NCBI GenBank assembly: GCA_016802295.1
Contig: JAESIW010000137.1
Location: 6,769,666 to 6,833,665, forward strand
DNA from: Brachionus rotundiformis
Taxonomy: Eukaryota; Rotifera; Eurotatoria; Ploima; Brachionidae
Direction of reading: 5' to 3'
Length of the DNA stretch: 64,000 nt
This document shows, piece by piece, positions 34,370-44,232 of the stretch (its first letter is position 1; each line of letters starts with the position of its first letter). The position numbers and the translations under genes were made by a program. The notes below the pieces were generated by a model. It was given only the letters and a program-made list of their open reading frames with translations. It made no database searches and had not been told where the DNA came from.

Positions 34370-34609
34370 CTAGTTTTGGTCTTAATTTTAAATTTTATCT
34401 AATTATTAATACAAATAAATGAATGATATTTTGTCATGTACAGTTTAATTTATTTAAATACTTAATGTAAAATTATTGGCAATAGAGTAGTTAAATTTTG
34501 TTTAAAGTTTATTAAGTGGAATTCTAGGTTATTGTTCAAGATTGGTTATTCATGTTTACAAATTATTTTTCATAATAATTAAAAATTCATTAATTTTTTT
34601 TTAAAACAT

Positions 34610-34930
34610 ATATATTTGCTAGTTTTGACATAGCTGTAGCAACAGTTGGTACAGAACTTAATTCGTCAAGATTAATTGAATAGTATTTGGTCAGATCCGG
34701 TAAACAATCTAGAAATTTTACTATACTTTGCTTACTTCTATTTGTAAAATGGCGTTTTATTGACTGATTAAATAACTCAATAGGGCTATTGGTACAAGCA
34801 TAGCCAAAAAAATCTCAAGATTGTTTCTCAAGCTCATCAGCAATTGAATGTGTGGTGGTTAGGGACACCCTTTATATAGTAGCTAGAACGTGTGCTTTAG
34901 CTGCAGTTAATCAAAGGACATACAACACTA
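34610..34930 (-). pseudogene. possible transposase remnant
   Basis: Minus-strand translation gives NSPIELFNQSIKRHFTNRSK and a following helical stretch with at least one in-frame stop upstream. The T/N-N/S-x-I-E-x-x-N-x-x-I/L-K-R pattern is typical of MULE- or ISXO2-like transposase C-termini. There are no terminal repeats. Tentative. Confidence 0.35.
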
Positions 34931-35148
34931 AAGTAATAAGTAGAGAGATGTCAAGACTTTAAAGGTTAACGCTGAAAAAATATATTAATTAAAATATTTG
35001 ATTTAAAATTTTATTAAATTCATTCAATGTATATAAAATAAAATATATATAATAACAATAGACAAAAATAAGATTCGATCAATTTTCCTCTTCTAAATTG
35101 TGCGTGTATATTTCGATTATTAGCGTGTTCAATTATCAGCAAAATTAA

Positions 35149-37320
35149 TTAAACAAATAAGTTAAAATAGGCAAAGTATATGAACAAAACAAAAGGTACT
35201 AGAAACAACAATGAATAACCTGTCAATAAATTCAACAATAACAAATGAACGAAAAAATAGAATACAAATTTGTATGAGGCTAGGTATCTTAGGCTTAGTT
35301 TGGGCTTAAGTGCGTCCCGTTTGGACAAGTACAAACACTTTTTGGCCACTTTTCCCACACTATCAGTTCTGGTGTAGACTCTTTGGAAAAAATTTCCAAA
35401 ATTTTCATTTATCATATCGGACACAAATTGGCACACATAGACCAAAAATCTAATCTCAAAATCGCCAATAGCGGCCGTCTCCGGGTCGTAGCTCACATGC
35501 ACATTAGCTTTTCTCATCCTATTTATGAGCCTAAGCCTGCCCTTGGGCGTCAACTTGACCACATTCTCTTGCACAGTCTCGTAATCGGCCTCCTCGTCTC
35601 CACCTGGCACCTGCTGCTCCTTCGCATCCACATGCTGCTCAAAACTCACTCTGTCCTCGTAAAACAACCTAATCAGCTCGACACACGTGTCTATAGACTT
35701 GACCGAGGCGGCGCAGTCTTGCTCGCTCATTTGGCCTGGTGCCGAGCCGCTCTCGTCAACTAGCAACGCTCTAAGCCAATCCATACCCCCCGCACTCCTA
35801 CTCCTCTTAACACTGTCCGCTTTATCGCTCAACATCAACTTAGCACTACACAAATTCTCATACAAACGGCTCACTACCCTCATGTGCTCGTTGCCCGACA
35901 ATCCCTCAAAGCACTCTATCCTTTCATCGACTTGTTCGAACACGCTCAGCACCGGGCTCGCATTGCTCCGCCTAATCGAATCCGATTTGCTCTTTGATTT
36001 GTTACTTTTCGCATGCATGTACTGGCAGTCACATTTTTTCAAATTGTCTCTATTCAGCACAAACGCTTGCATTATGTCCACAATTAGCTGTGAGTTGGTT
36101 ACATTGGTCAAGTCGACCAAACAAAGCCTCTTGAGTATCACATGATAAACAGAGCTTATGACTAAATAATTGTCACATATGAACTCTAGACCAGTTAGGC
36201 CGTGTCTGACCGGCTCTATGTAGTTTAGCCACAGTTCAACGAGCCATTTTATGTTCGGCTCGAAGGCCCAGTGTTCCAGATTGTAGGTGAAAAATTTGTA
36301 GAACGACTTGCGCCAGTAGACTTTGAACAAAAGGTGTCTGAGCTCGGCCAGCGGCGCTGATTCGTCGTCGACACGGATCAACGCTTGGCTAAAATGGTGC
36401 GAGTGCCGCACCACCATGCTCAGTGTGAACACGCACTCCACACTTGTCAACAAATGCTTCGATTGATTGTAAATTGATGTGGAGCTAGACTGGTCAGTGA
36501 ACGGACAGATGAGGATTTCGTTTATCAAGCGGATGAATGTGTCTATTTTTTTGATTGTGTTGGTGCGCTCAATGGTCGATTTGGTGGGCGTGAGATCCAT
36601 TTGAGCCAAAGTCGGCTTGGTAAAACACTTTTTGAATAGCGATGACCGCTCGGCAAATTCGTACTTTTGCGCTACGCTATCGCTCAAGTGCGCTTGTTCG
36701 ACGCTGACTTTTTGTGCGCTTAACGGAAGAAAAAAGTTCAAGTAATCGACCAGCAAGTCGCCGTAGACGCTGTCTATTTCTATGCAGTTGGTTTGTTGGT
36801 TGAAGACTTTGCGCGATTGGGTGCGCGTGTCGTGCACATAGGAGAAAAAGTAGATTAGGTAGTATTCGAACGGATTTAGATTGAGGGTGTTGAACGAGTC
36901 GGTCTTGGACGAGAGGTAGCTGGACGGGTCGGTCACTCGGGACTGGATGAAAGAGGGCAGTTGAGTGGCGTGCAGACGAAATACGGCGCCGTTGGTGTCC
37001 AATTTGAACAACGAGAGCCACAGTGACGACTTGGTAGACAAAAAATTGAACATACAGTCGTGTTCGAGCTGGTCGTGGCTCTTGTTTTTGAGCTTTAGAG
37101 GCCAGTTGGTTCTGTACATCAAGTCCGCTTTGTTGGTCCGCTCGCTCAATGCAAACTCACCTTGGCCGCTCATTTGGTTGTTCGAGAATATAAAGTTGAT
37201 TATGTACTCGACATAATTGTACAGGTCCTTGGCGGACGAGCCGTCCAGCAGTGTGTTTAGCTGCTCGCATTTGGCAGCGTTCGGCTCGCTCAGCATGTTC
37301 ATCAAGTTCACTTTGAGCAT
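35149..37320 (-). CDS. SMPD4: SMPD4 / neutral sphingomyelinase-3-like protein
   Basis: A single exon of 723 residues, ATG at 37320. Family marks: LNLNPFEYYLIYFFSYV (about residue 150), then DLLVDYLNFFLPLS, a WLVELWLNYIEPVR block, the C-terminal LTPKGRLRLINRMRK with a YDPE pair and FEIRFLVYV, and finally PKLSLRYLASYKFVFYFFVH plus a second hydrophobic stretch that anchors the protein. Human SMPD4 is 866 aa; this copy is shorter at the N-terminus and in low-complexity loops. In vertebrates it is an ER/nuclear-envelope membrane protein that hydrolyses sphingomyelin to ceramide and binds nuclear pores. It is intronless, unlike its neighbours; the coding region is markedly GC-richer than its flanks. 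Confidence 0.9.
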   Translation of the reverse strand: MLKVNLMNMLSEPNAAKCEQLNTLLDGSSAKDLYNYVEYIINFIFSNNQMSGQGEFALSERTNKADLMYRTNWPLKLKNKSHDQLEHDCMFNFLSTKSSLWLSLFKLDTNGAVFRLHATQLPSFIQSRVTDPSSYLSSKTDSFNTLNLNPFEYYLIYFFSYVHDTRTQSRKVFNQQTNCIEIDSVYGDLLVDYLNFFLPLSAQKVSVEQAHLSDSVAQKYEFAERSSLFKKCFTKPTLAQMDLTPTKSTIERTNTIKKIDTFIRLINEILICPFTDQSSSTSIYNQSKHLLTSVECVFTLSMVVRHSHHFSQALIRVDDESAPLAELRHLLFKVYWRKSFYKFFTYNLEHWAFEPNIKWLVELWLNYIEPVRHGLTGLEFICDNYLVISSVYHVILKRLCLVDLTNVTNSQLIVDIMQAFVLNRDNLKKCDCQYMHAKSNKSKSKSDSIRRSNASPVLSVFEQVDERIECFEGLSGNEHMRVVSRLYENLCSAKLMLSDKADSVKRSRSAGGMDWLRALLVDESGSAPGQMSEQDCAASVKSIDTCVELIRLFYEDRVSFEQHVDAKEQQVPGGDEEADYETVQENVVKLTPKGRLRLINRMRKANVHVSYDPETAAIGDFEIRFLVYVCQFVSDMINENFGNFFQRVYTRTDSVGKVAKKCLYLSKRDALKPKLSLRYLASYKFVFYFFVHLLLLNLLTGYSLLFLVPFVLFIYFAYFNLFV

Positions 37321-37494
37321 ATTAGCATCTAAACATTGACTAAATATTTAACAAATCAACAACTTAGCTACACAATTACTCGAAAGAAAGAGTTTATTTG
37401 GCAAAAAGCTGGTGCCTAGATCTAAGAAGAATAGAAAAAAACTGATAATTTTTAATTTCGATTTTTACATTTAAAATAAATAAAGTTTTAAGAT

Positions 37495-37575
37495 TTTAAA
37501 TATTTTAAAACGAATGGTCACGTTCAGGACCTCATTTCTCTATGATCTTTTGGCATACGGAGGTCCCCAAGTTTT
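37495..37575 (+). repeat. interspersed repeat family C, copy 2
   Basis: About 75 bp nearly identical to 23463-23540 (AAACGAATGGTCACGTTCAG to GGAGGTCCCCAAGT). Only this central module is present. Confidence 0.7.
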
Positions 37576-38649
37576 TTTCTAATCTACATTTAAAATAAAT
37601 AAAAGTTGAAGATTTTATATTCTTTAATTTCATCATTAAGAGAGTTGTTTTTAAGTTTTTAAGGAAACGTCTCCGAATCAAAAAGTCTTGAAAACAAAAT
37701 GTAATTAAAATTTTATCTCCTTTGAGTGGATGACTTAAACAACTGACCAGAATTAGCCAACGAGAGCATTTCATACCTAACAGAGTAGTAGACAACTGCA
37801 ACAAATTGCTTCCTGTAGTAGTCAAAGCAAGCTCAAAGAACTTGTTTAACAAAATAATTGACTAAATCAATAAGTCGTGATAGTCAAAGGAGAACAAGGC
37901 ATTGTCGGAAAGCTACTATAGCAGTCCTTATTTAAACGCTTCTGGGCGTTAGTGTAGATAGAAATGTCTATATTGCAAACATTATTAGTATTATTAATAA
38001 TCTAGGTATAAGAGATTTACAGAGTGGTCCCACAATGAAACAGATTGCCTGACAGCGTTGTAAAATTCAGAAATATTCATGGCCAAGTGAATATGCATGC
38101 TTCAGTTTCGCACTGCCAAAGAGCAGCAATGGGCTCAGTTGTTCTTGTTAGAAAAACGCTGAAATAAGTCATCATTAAACATAATATCAAATTAAAAAGA
38201 GAAATTTGAATATTATGGAAAGCTGGTTATCAAAGATCAAATATTATTTGACTTTTTTTCTAAAGTTAAAAACTGGTTGTGTAAATGCAACAATGGTACG
38301 TACTGGCCAAATATGCTAATGGTTGCAAAGTTTTACAGTAATAGAATACTTTAGAATTATTTTTATCTTGTTAATTAATATATGGAAAAAATAAATTAAT
38401 TGCTGTTTTATTTGCAATTCGAATTAAATCCAAAATTAGACAAAATTAAAGTAAATATTTATTATGAATTTAAAATAATAAAACGGACAAATAATTTATA
38501 TTGAATAACTTAGTGTTTGTTGTTTTTCAGCTGTGTGGAATAGATAAAATTTATTGACTAATTTTATGTACAATTAAGAGATCCTATGTAATAGATAAAA
38601 GACTGTTTTTTTTATTCGCACAGTGCGTGCTACATGTAGTGTTGACTGT
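37576..38649. other. intergenic stretch, nothing recognised
   Basis: AT-rich. A minus-strand frame at 37532-37852 shows no family resemblance and overlaps repeat C. No gene is supported between SMPD4 and RUNDC1. Confidence 0.4.
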
Positions 38650-40671
38650 TTAGAATAAATCGCTTGTTTTGGTCGACTTGCGCCGTTTGGACTTTTCCAC
38701 TGGCACATTCCAATTCAAACATTTTAGCTGATCAATCGATTTGAGTGCATCGTCAAAGCCTACAAATAAGTTAATTGTTAAAATAAGTCTATCTATCTAT
38801 ATATCTTTCTCTCTCTCTCTCTAATTAACCTATCCTAATTCATTCACATAATGCTATTTTAGATTTTTTTTACATTCAAAATAAACTTAACATTTGTTCA
38901 GATTTATTATTTTCTCATTTAAAAGACTAACCTGTCGATTTGACATAGCTCCAGCTTTGGTAATAATTCTCAATTATGACAGTTGCTTTTAGGATCTGTT
39001 TCAAGTACATGGCAAGCTTTTTTTCGTTAATGGCCAGACAGACAAACGCTTTGAAGCACGAGTCTTTCGCTGAGCCATCATAATTGTGCAATCTGAGGAC
39101 TGTCTCAATCGAATTGAGCAAAGACTTGACCAACAATTAATTAATTTAAGCCTTGCCTAATTCTTATCTTACCTGTTTGATGGTAATTACTTTTCCCCCT
39201 ACTACATTTAGACTAAACGACTGCGAGAGCTTATTGGCAGCAGATTGAGTGAACTCTTTGCCATGCTTGACATCATAGTACTTGACCAAAAGGTCCCAAA
39301 TGTGCATCTGTGCGCCTAAATCCTTTGAGCGGACAACAAAACAGCCAAATGGAACTAGGGAAGACTGGGCGCTGCTCTCGACCAGACCATGCTGCATCAA
39401 ATCTCTCAGCGAGCATGCCAAGTCTTTTCTGATTGTCTTGACCAGCTCGTGCGGGCACTCTATTGCCAGCTCGCCTTCGCTCTCACAATTGCCACTCAGC
39501 GGCACCACATTCTTCTCCTCTTTATAATTGGCGCTTATTTTAAGCACTTTGTTCACTGCCAGCTCCAAATTAGCCCTCAAATCTCTTCAAATTAATTAAT
39601 TAATTTCTTTATTTATCTATTTAAATATTTATTGATACAGTACCCCCAATGATTGGAGGTTTTTTTAAGGGAATTTTTTTCAAATGTGCTCCTGGCACCA
39701 CAATTAAGTTGGCTAATGGCAAATATTTGCATCATGGACAATATTTTCTTCAACAAATCAACAGTGGTCTGATTGGCCGAATGGTTGCCAGCGTTGGTGT
39801 TCTCCGAAGGTTTGTCCGAGTCTTTCTTTGGCTGGTTGAAAATGGCAAAAGCGGACTCTTCTTGGTTGCATGCGCAGCTTTTTTTGTTCACATAAGGCCC
39901 TGGGCTCGAGGCCTCGCCTTGCAAAAAGCTAATAAACCTTTCCAAGTCTTCAATTTGGGTCTTGAGCTGTGTGACAAGTTGCTCTTTGACTTTGGTCGGA
40001 TTGACAATCTTTTTGATGATGTAAAGAGATAAAAATATGAAACAAAAAATTATTGTTCTTAAACACAAACTTGATGAACTGCGTTGTCAATCACTTTTTT
40101 AAGCTCGTCATTACTTAACTGGTCCAAATTGTCCAAAGGCAAATTTATTTTTTCCTTTAGTTCATTGATGATGATTTTTTGCTTTTCGATTACCATTTTG
40201 TTATCAGACTAAAAAAAGGTCATCATATTTGCAATTATTTAACAAATTCAGTTTAAATACTTGATTGGTAAAATTTTCGATGTCTTGTAGCTGACCTTTG
40301 AGTTGATGAATGAGATCTTTTTGTTTGAGGCGCTGTTCTTGAATAATTTGGTCATGTGAGTTGTTTTGAGTGTCACTGTTGATTGGACAGCCTTGGAAAG
40401 CGAACTCTTCGAGTTCTTTGAGGAGAGAGTGTTTGTCAGGGTCTGGAGCGGCGACGATTTGCTTCAATCGGAACTGAACCTGGCCGAAATGGGTGGTGAG
40501 AGCAAGAAGAGATGCGTTTAACTGTTCTTGTTCGAGTTCCATGGCTTGAAGACGAGAAGATTCGTTGAAAATACCAGACTCACTCATTTGGCTATTTGTC
40601 AAGCTAATTTTGTTCGTTTTAAGAATGATTTCGCTCGTTAGGGCATCATCAGTAGAGATTTCTTCCATCAT
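38650..40671 (-). CDS. RUNDC1: RUN domain-containing protein 1
   Basis: Six minus-strand exons: 40671-40261, 40208-40071, 40008-39644, 39584-39173, 39124-38932, 38759-38650; 542 residues with all phases consistent. Matches to RUNDC1: an N-terminal coiled coil with LLALTTHFGQVQFRLKQIV and LLKELEEFAFQGCP, the second exon KIIINELKEKI, then VNPTKVKEQLVTQLKTQIED, MMQIFAISQLNCG, and the C-terminal RUN region (ELVKTIRKDLACSLRDLMQ, WDLLVKYYDVKHGKEF, AANKLSQSFSL, SCFKAFVCLAINEKKL, YYQSWSYV). RUN domains usually bind small GTPases. Human RUNDC1 has been linked to p53 regulation and autophagosome-lysosome fusion. The end is a basic KSKRRKS tail. Confidence 0.93.
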
Positions 40672-40959
40672 GATTAGACCCTATGAATGACAATTGGACT
40701 ATCTAAAAAGAAAAATTAAAAAAATTGATTTTCAAATCATAATTATATGATAAAAATTCTTATTCAAAAATTATTTTAAATTGAATCGTACGTGTTTAAA
40801 AAGTCTTATGAATAAAAGAAAAATATTATTTGTGCGTAAATAAAATAAACTTAACAATTTGCTAAAGTTATTAAAAAAGAGAAAAAAATAAAAAATCTAT
40901 AAAAAAATGATAAGCAATCTTTTCTTTCTAAGAATCTAACAATTACACTGCGAACTCTA

Positions 40960-41262
40960 ATCTGATATTTAGAACTTTCATGCAATTTAAAAGAAATCGA
41001 AAAAAACGCACTTCAAAAGCCAAAGTTCTCAGAATTTAGTGCTTTTTAAGCGACTAATATTTTGTCTTGATAACTTAAGGATTGAGGTCACAATTCAATA
41101 TTGAAAATTCGAAAAAAACGCGTTTTTTGCACTTTTTCAAACGCGAAATTTTTTATGATCCTATAAAGTGACTACAACCTCCAAGCAGTATGTTAAAGAG
41201 CAACTATTAAGCTTTCCTTTGAGTACTTTGGGACCTCGGTTGAAAACCCCATAAAAAATTTA
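40960..41262 (-). repeat. interspersed repeat family C, copy 3
   Basis: Inverse relative to the copy at 23330-23600. It has the AAAAGCACTAAATTCTGAGA module and the GACCTC/TTTGAGTACTT module, with the central GGTCACGTTCAG part missing or diverged. A further short match (TAGTGCCTTTTAAGCGATTA) lies at 41816. Confidence 0.6.
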
Positions 41263-41275
41263 TCTACCTATTTTA

Positions 41276-41757
41276 ACAGGGTATAAATAGCCTGGTATCA
41301 AAGAAATAAGTTTTTTAATTTAAAAAAAATTTATTTTAGAAAATTTCGAAACATTAAGTAAACAAATAATAGGAAAATAAATAGAAAGAAGGTCATTGTT
41401 ATTAACTCTGACATAGCCTGGATGAGAAAAGAGGAGGAGTGATGATGACGCAGGCGCATAGAGGCCGGGATGAGGAGGCTTGCAAGCTGGAGCTGATGAT
41501 AGTCTGTTGGGTCCAAGTTCCTTAGTGAAAAAAGTAAAGTGTCTTTAGTTTGGATAAGCTTGTATCCAGATATAGATACGCTTGGTTTGTGGTTCCAAGC
41601 TAGTCTAAATAGTTGCCGAGTTCGCAGCCATTAAGTGCTCGGATGAGTGGCGCTGTTTATGACGAACGTCCCATATGTAACTTAGGCCGCTGACTGTTGA
41701 GTTGCAATCATACTGTTGCCGGTCCCAAGTCCGGATGAGAAAATGAGAGGGTAAGGA
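41276..41757 (+). repeat. interspersed repeat family A, diverged copy
   Basis: It has the TATA motif AGGGTATAAATAGCC, a leader rich in A/T, then a diverged first module (GACATAGCCTGGATGAGAAA, GAGGAGG). The conserved central CGCTTGGTTTGTGGTTCCAA...GTTGCCGAGTTCGCAGCC and GTGCTCGGATGAGTGGCGCT follow, and it ends GCCGGTCCCAAGTCCGGATG with AGAGGGTA. It is the most diverged long copy, and useful for defining which parts of the family are conserved. Confidence 0.75.
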
Positions 41758-43490
41758 CTCACAGTTTGACTTGACAGACAAACACTAGAGCAAACGTTTA
41801 TTAAATATTAAGTTTAGTGCCTTTTAAGCGATTAAAATTTTGTCTTGTATACATTTATTTTTCAGACAAGTAAATGTTTAATTTAATTTTTTTTTGATTT
41901 TTATTATTTTTACTTTCTCTTAATTTTTATAATTTATAAAATTAGAAAAATAATCAATCTTTTTAATTTATTTGAATTAATAATTTTTTGAAATGATTAA
42001 TAAACTGGACCGAAGAATCGTTCAACTTTTCTATTTAAATTTTTTTAATTCATTCTGTCTAAGATATGAAATATGCAATTATGCTTTTTTGACCGTTTAA
42101 TTTTTTCATTCTTTTAAAAATTAAATTTATCATGAGAAAAGGAAATTTAAAAAAAAAATGTTCTCTTAATTTATTTCCAATTAAAAATAGTTTCTTAGGA
42201 AAATTATTTAGTGAGAAAATAATGAATTATTGCTTAAATAAAATAATTCCTTAATAAGAGAATTCGACTTTATAAATAAATTTCATCTATAACATCTGTA
42301 CACAAGTCAAGATTAAGAAAGATTTAAATTTTATCCGATATCTTTTTTTATATTTAATTTTTTTCATTTTAGAATCTTTCAAAGAATTCACCAGATTTAT
42401 TTTTTTGTATAAATAAAAGGCCTATTGAAGTTTATGTAAAAAATAAATTTTTAAATAAAAATCTATTCAAAATAAGAGATTATATTTTATCAATAGGATT
42501 AGAAATTAATTTAATTAATTTACATCAATTTAGTAAATCTTTCTAAAGCAGAGAAATATGTTCGTATGTATTTGCTTTTAATTCGTCGAAGGGCAAAATG
42601 TTGAAAATTTTACATTTTTACATTTTCATATTTTTATAATTTTTGTGTATTTTTTCAGAATGTTTTTATTTGGTAAATTTTTTTAATAATTTTTTTTGAA
42701 ATTTGCACAAAAAAATAAAAATATGAAAATGAAAAAATGTAAAATTTTTAAAATTTTGCCTCGTCTAACCCAGAATCTGACCATATTAAAAAGAGATAGT
42801 TTGATTTATTATTGACATTTTTGAATGTCTCAATCTCAACTATATAAAATTTGTGTTAATTTTGATTAATACAATTTATATATCCTATTTTATTAAAAAT
42901 GTCTTATTTAAATTTTTTTACTTAATTAATAAAGCAGTTTTTATTTGATATTTTGAAGATATCTTTTTATGAAATTAGATTGTAAATAACTTGAGTTTTT
43001 TATTTGTTAATTTTAAAAAAATGTAGCCATTTTTAGGGGGAGTAATATAAGAAATAAAAATCAATTAAATAATTAGAGAATACTTAGATATTTACTTTTA
43101 ATTTTTACTTTTAGATTAGACATTTAAAAAAAGTGTTAACTTTGGTTTTATTTTTTGATAATTTTTGAAACATTTTAAATCAACTCTCTTTAATAAAAAA
43201 TATTTAATAATTAAAATACGGAAAAGCTTTTATTGATGATTTTAGATAGTTTTTATTTATTTTTGCGTCTCAATAATCCACTTTATCCAGTTTTATTTAA
43301 TATCAAGATTTATTCTTCTTTTCAAAGAAAATATAAAAGTAAATTAATTAATTGAAAAATTAAAACTTTTATTAAATTAATAAATATATAAACTTTAAAT
43401 TTTATTTTACAATCTAAAACAGCTAAATTAAAAAAAACTTAACTCGACACAATTAAAATAAACTTTATTTTTAAATACTATCCTTAAATT
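41758..43490. other. intergenic stretch with one foldback element
   Basis: Very AT-rich. No gene is seen; only the inverted-repeat element at 42592-42760 stands out. It probably contains the 3' flank of the FoxD gene. Confidence 0.4.
42592..42760. mobile_element. foldback element / MITE, about 170 bp
   Basis: Arms of about 55 bp start GGCAAAATGTTGAAAATTTT and, from the other side, GGCAAAATTTTAAAAATTTT, and stay about 85-90% complementary. The interior has no coding capacity. TCGTC occurs next to both ends (42583-42587 and 42761-42765), a possible target duplication if four extra bases on the left belong to the element. Confidence 0.55.
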
Positions 43491-43497
43491 GGTTTTA

Positions 43498-44232
43498 TCA
43501 ATTCTCTCCTTTAGAAGAGGTAATTGCATTTTGAAAATAATTAAAAAGTTCGGCATATAAAGTTGTAAAGTCCAGCGAGCCTTGTTTGTTTTCAGATAGC
43601 TTATCAGCATAATGCTGTGCCATGAACGCTTCAAATTGGTGCGCTTGCACTCCATATTGAGTCATCTGAGTGGTGAACAATCGCTGAACAGATGATTGAC
43701 TCTCTGTAGACACTGTAATTCTATCCTTTTGGTCATTTTGAAGCATATTTGCATTTGATTCCATTCTTTTGCTTTCATTTCTAGAGCTTTGCTTTTTTTT
43801 AAATCTCTTTCTTCGACGCAAAAATGATCCATTGTCAAACATGTTTTCACTATTCGGATCCAATGTCCAATAATTTCCCTTACCGGGGTTGCCTGGCTCA
43901 CGTGCAACTTTAACAAAACAATCATTAAGAGACAAATTATGACGAATGCTGTTTTGCCAAGATGGAAATCTTTCCCGATAATAGGCAAATTTGTTCATTA
44001 TAAATTCACATATGCCACTAAGTGTAAGTCTTTTTTTGGAAGACTGTAAAATGGACATGGTTATTAGAGCAATGTATGAATAGGGCGGTTTCACGGAGTT
44101 TTTCCTCTTTTTTACACTGTTCATTTTTTTGCTTCCCATTGCATAAGACTCGTCTTGGCTATGCACCGAGCCATATTCAAAAAAACTTTTCTTTGGTGTT
44201 TCTTTTAAAATGCTTTCCATGTCAAACTTCAT
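43498..44232 (-). CDS. FOXD: forkhead transcription factor, FoxD class
   Basis: A single exon, 244 residues, ATG at 44232. The forkhead domain spans about residues 47-145: VKPPYSYIALITMSILQSSK, the recognition helix FPSWQNSIRHNLSLNDCFVK, then PGNPGKGNYWTLDPNSENMF and the FDNGSFLRRRKRFKKKQ wing. The ILQS-KKRLTL-GICEFI segment and the FLRRRKRFK end fit class D better than classes A, C or E. FoxD factors are nuclear sequence-specific DNA-binding regulators of mesoderm, neural crest-like and neuronal fates. The protein is short (vertebrate FoxD about 370-470 aa), lacking long acidic or proline-rich tails. A 3.7-kb gene-free stretch lies upstream, as expected for a developmental regulator. Confidence 0.88.
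   Translation of the reverse strand: MKFDMESILKETPKKSFFEYGSVHSQDESYAMGSKKMNSVKKRKNSVKPPYSYIALITMSILQSSKKRLTLSGICEFIMNKFAYYRERFPSWQNSIRHNLSLNDCFVKVAREPGNPGKGNYWTLDPNSENMFDNGSFLRRRKRFKKKQSSRNESKRMESNANMLQNDQKDRITVSTESQSSVQRLFTTQMTQYGVQAHQFEAFMAQHYADKLSENKQGSLDFTTLYAELFNYFQNAITSSKGEN

Noticed and set aside
35383..37216. Frames antisense to SMPD4
   Set aside because: Shadows of the conserved SMPD4 exon.
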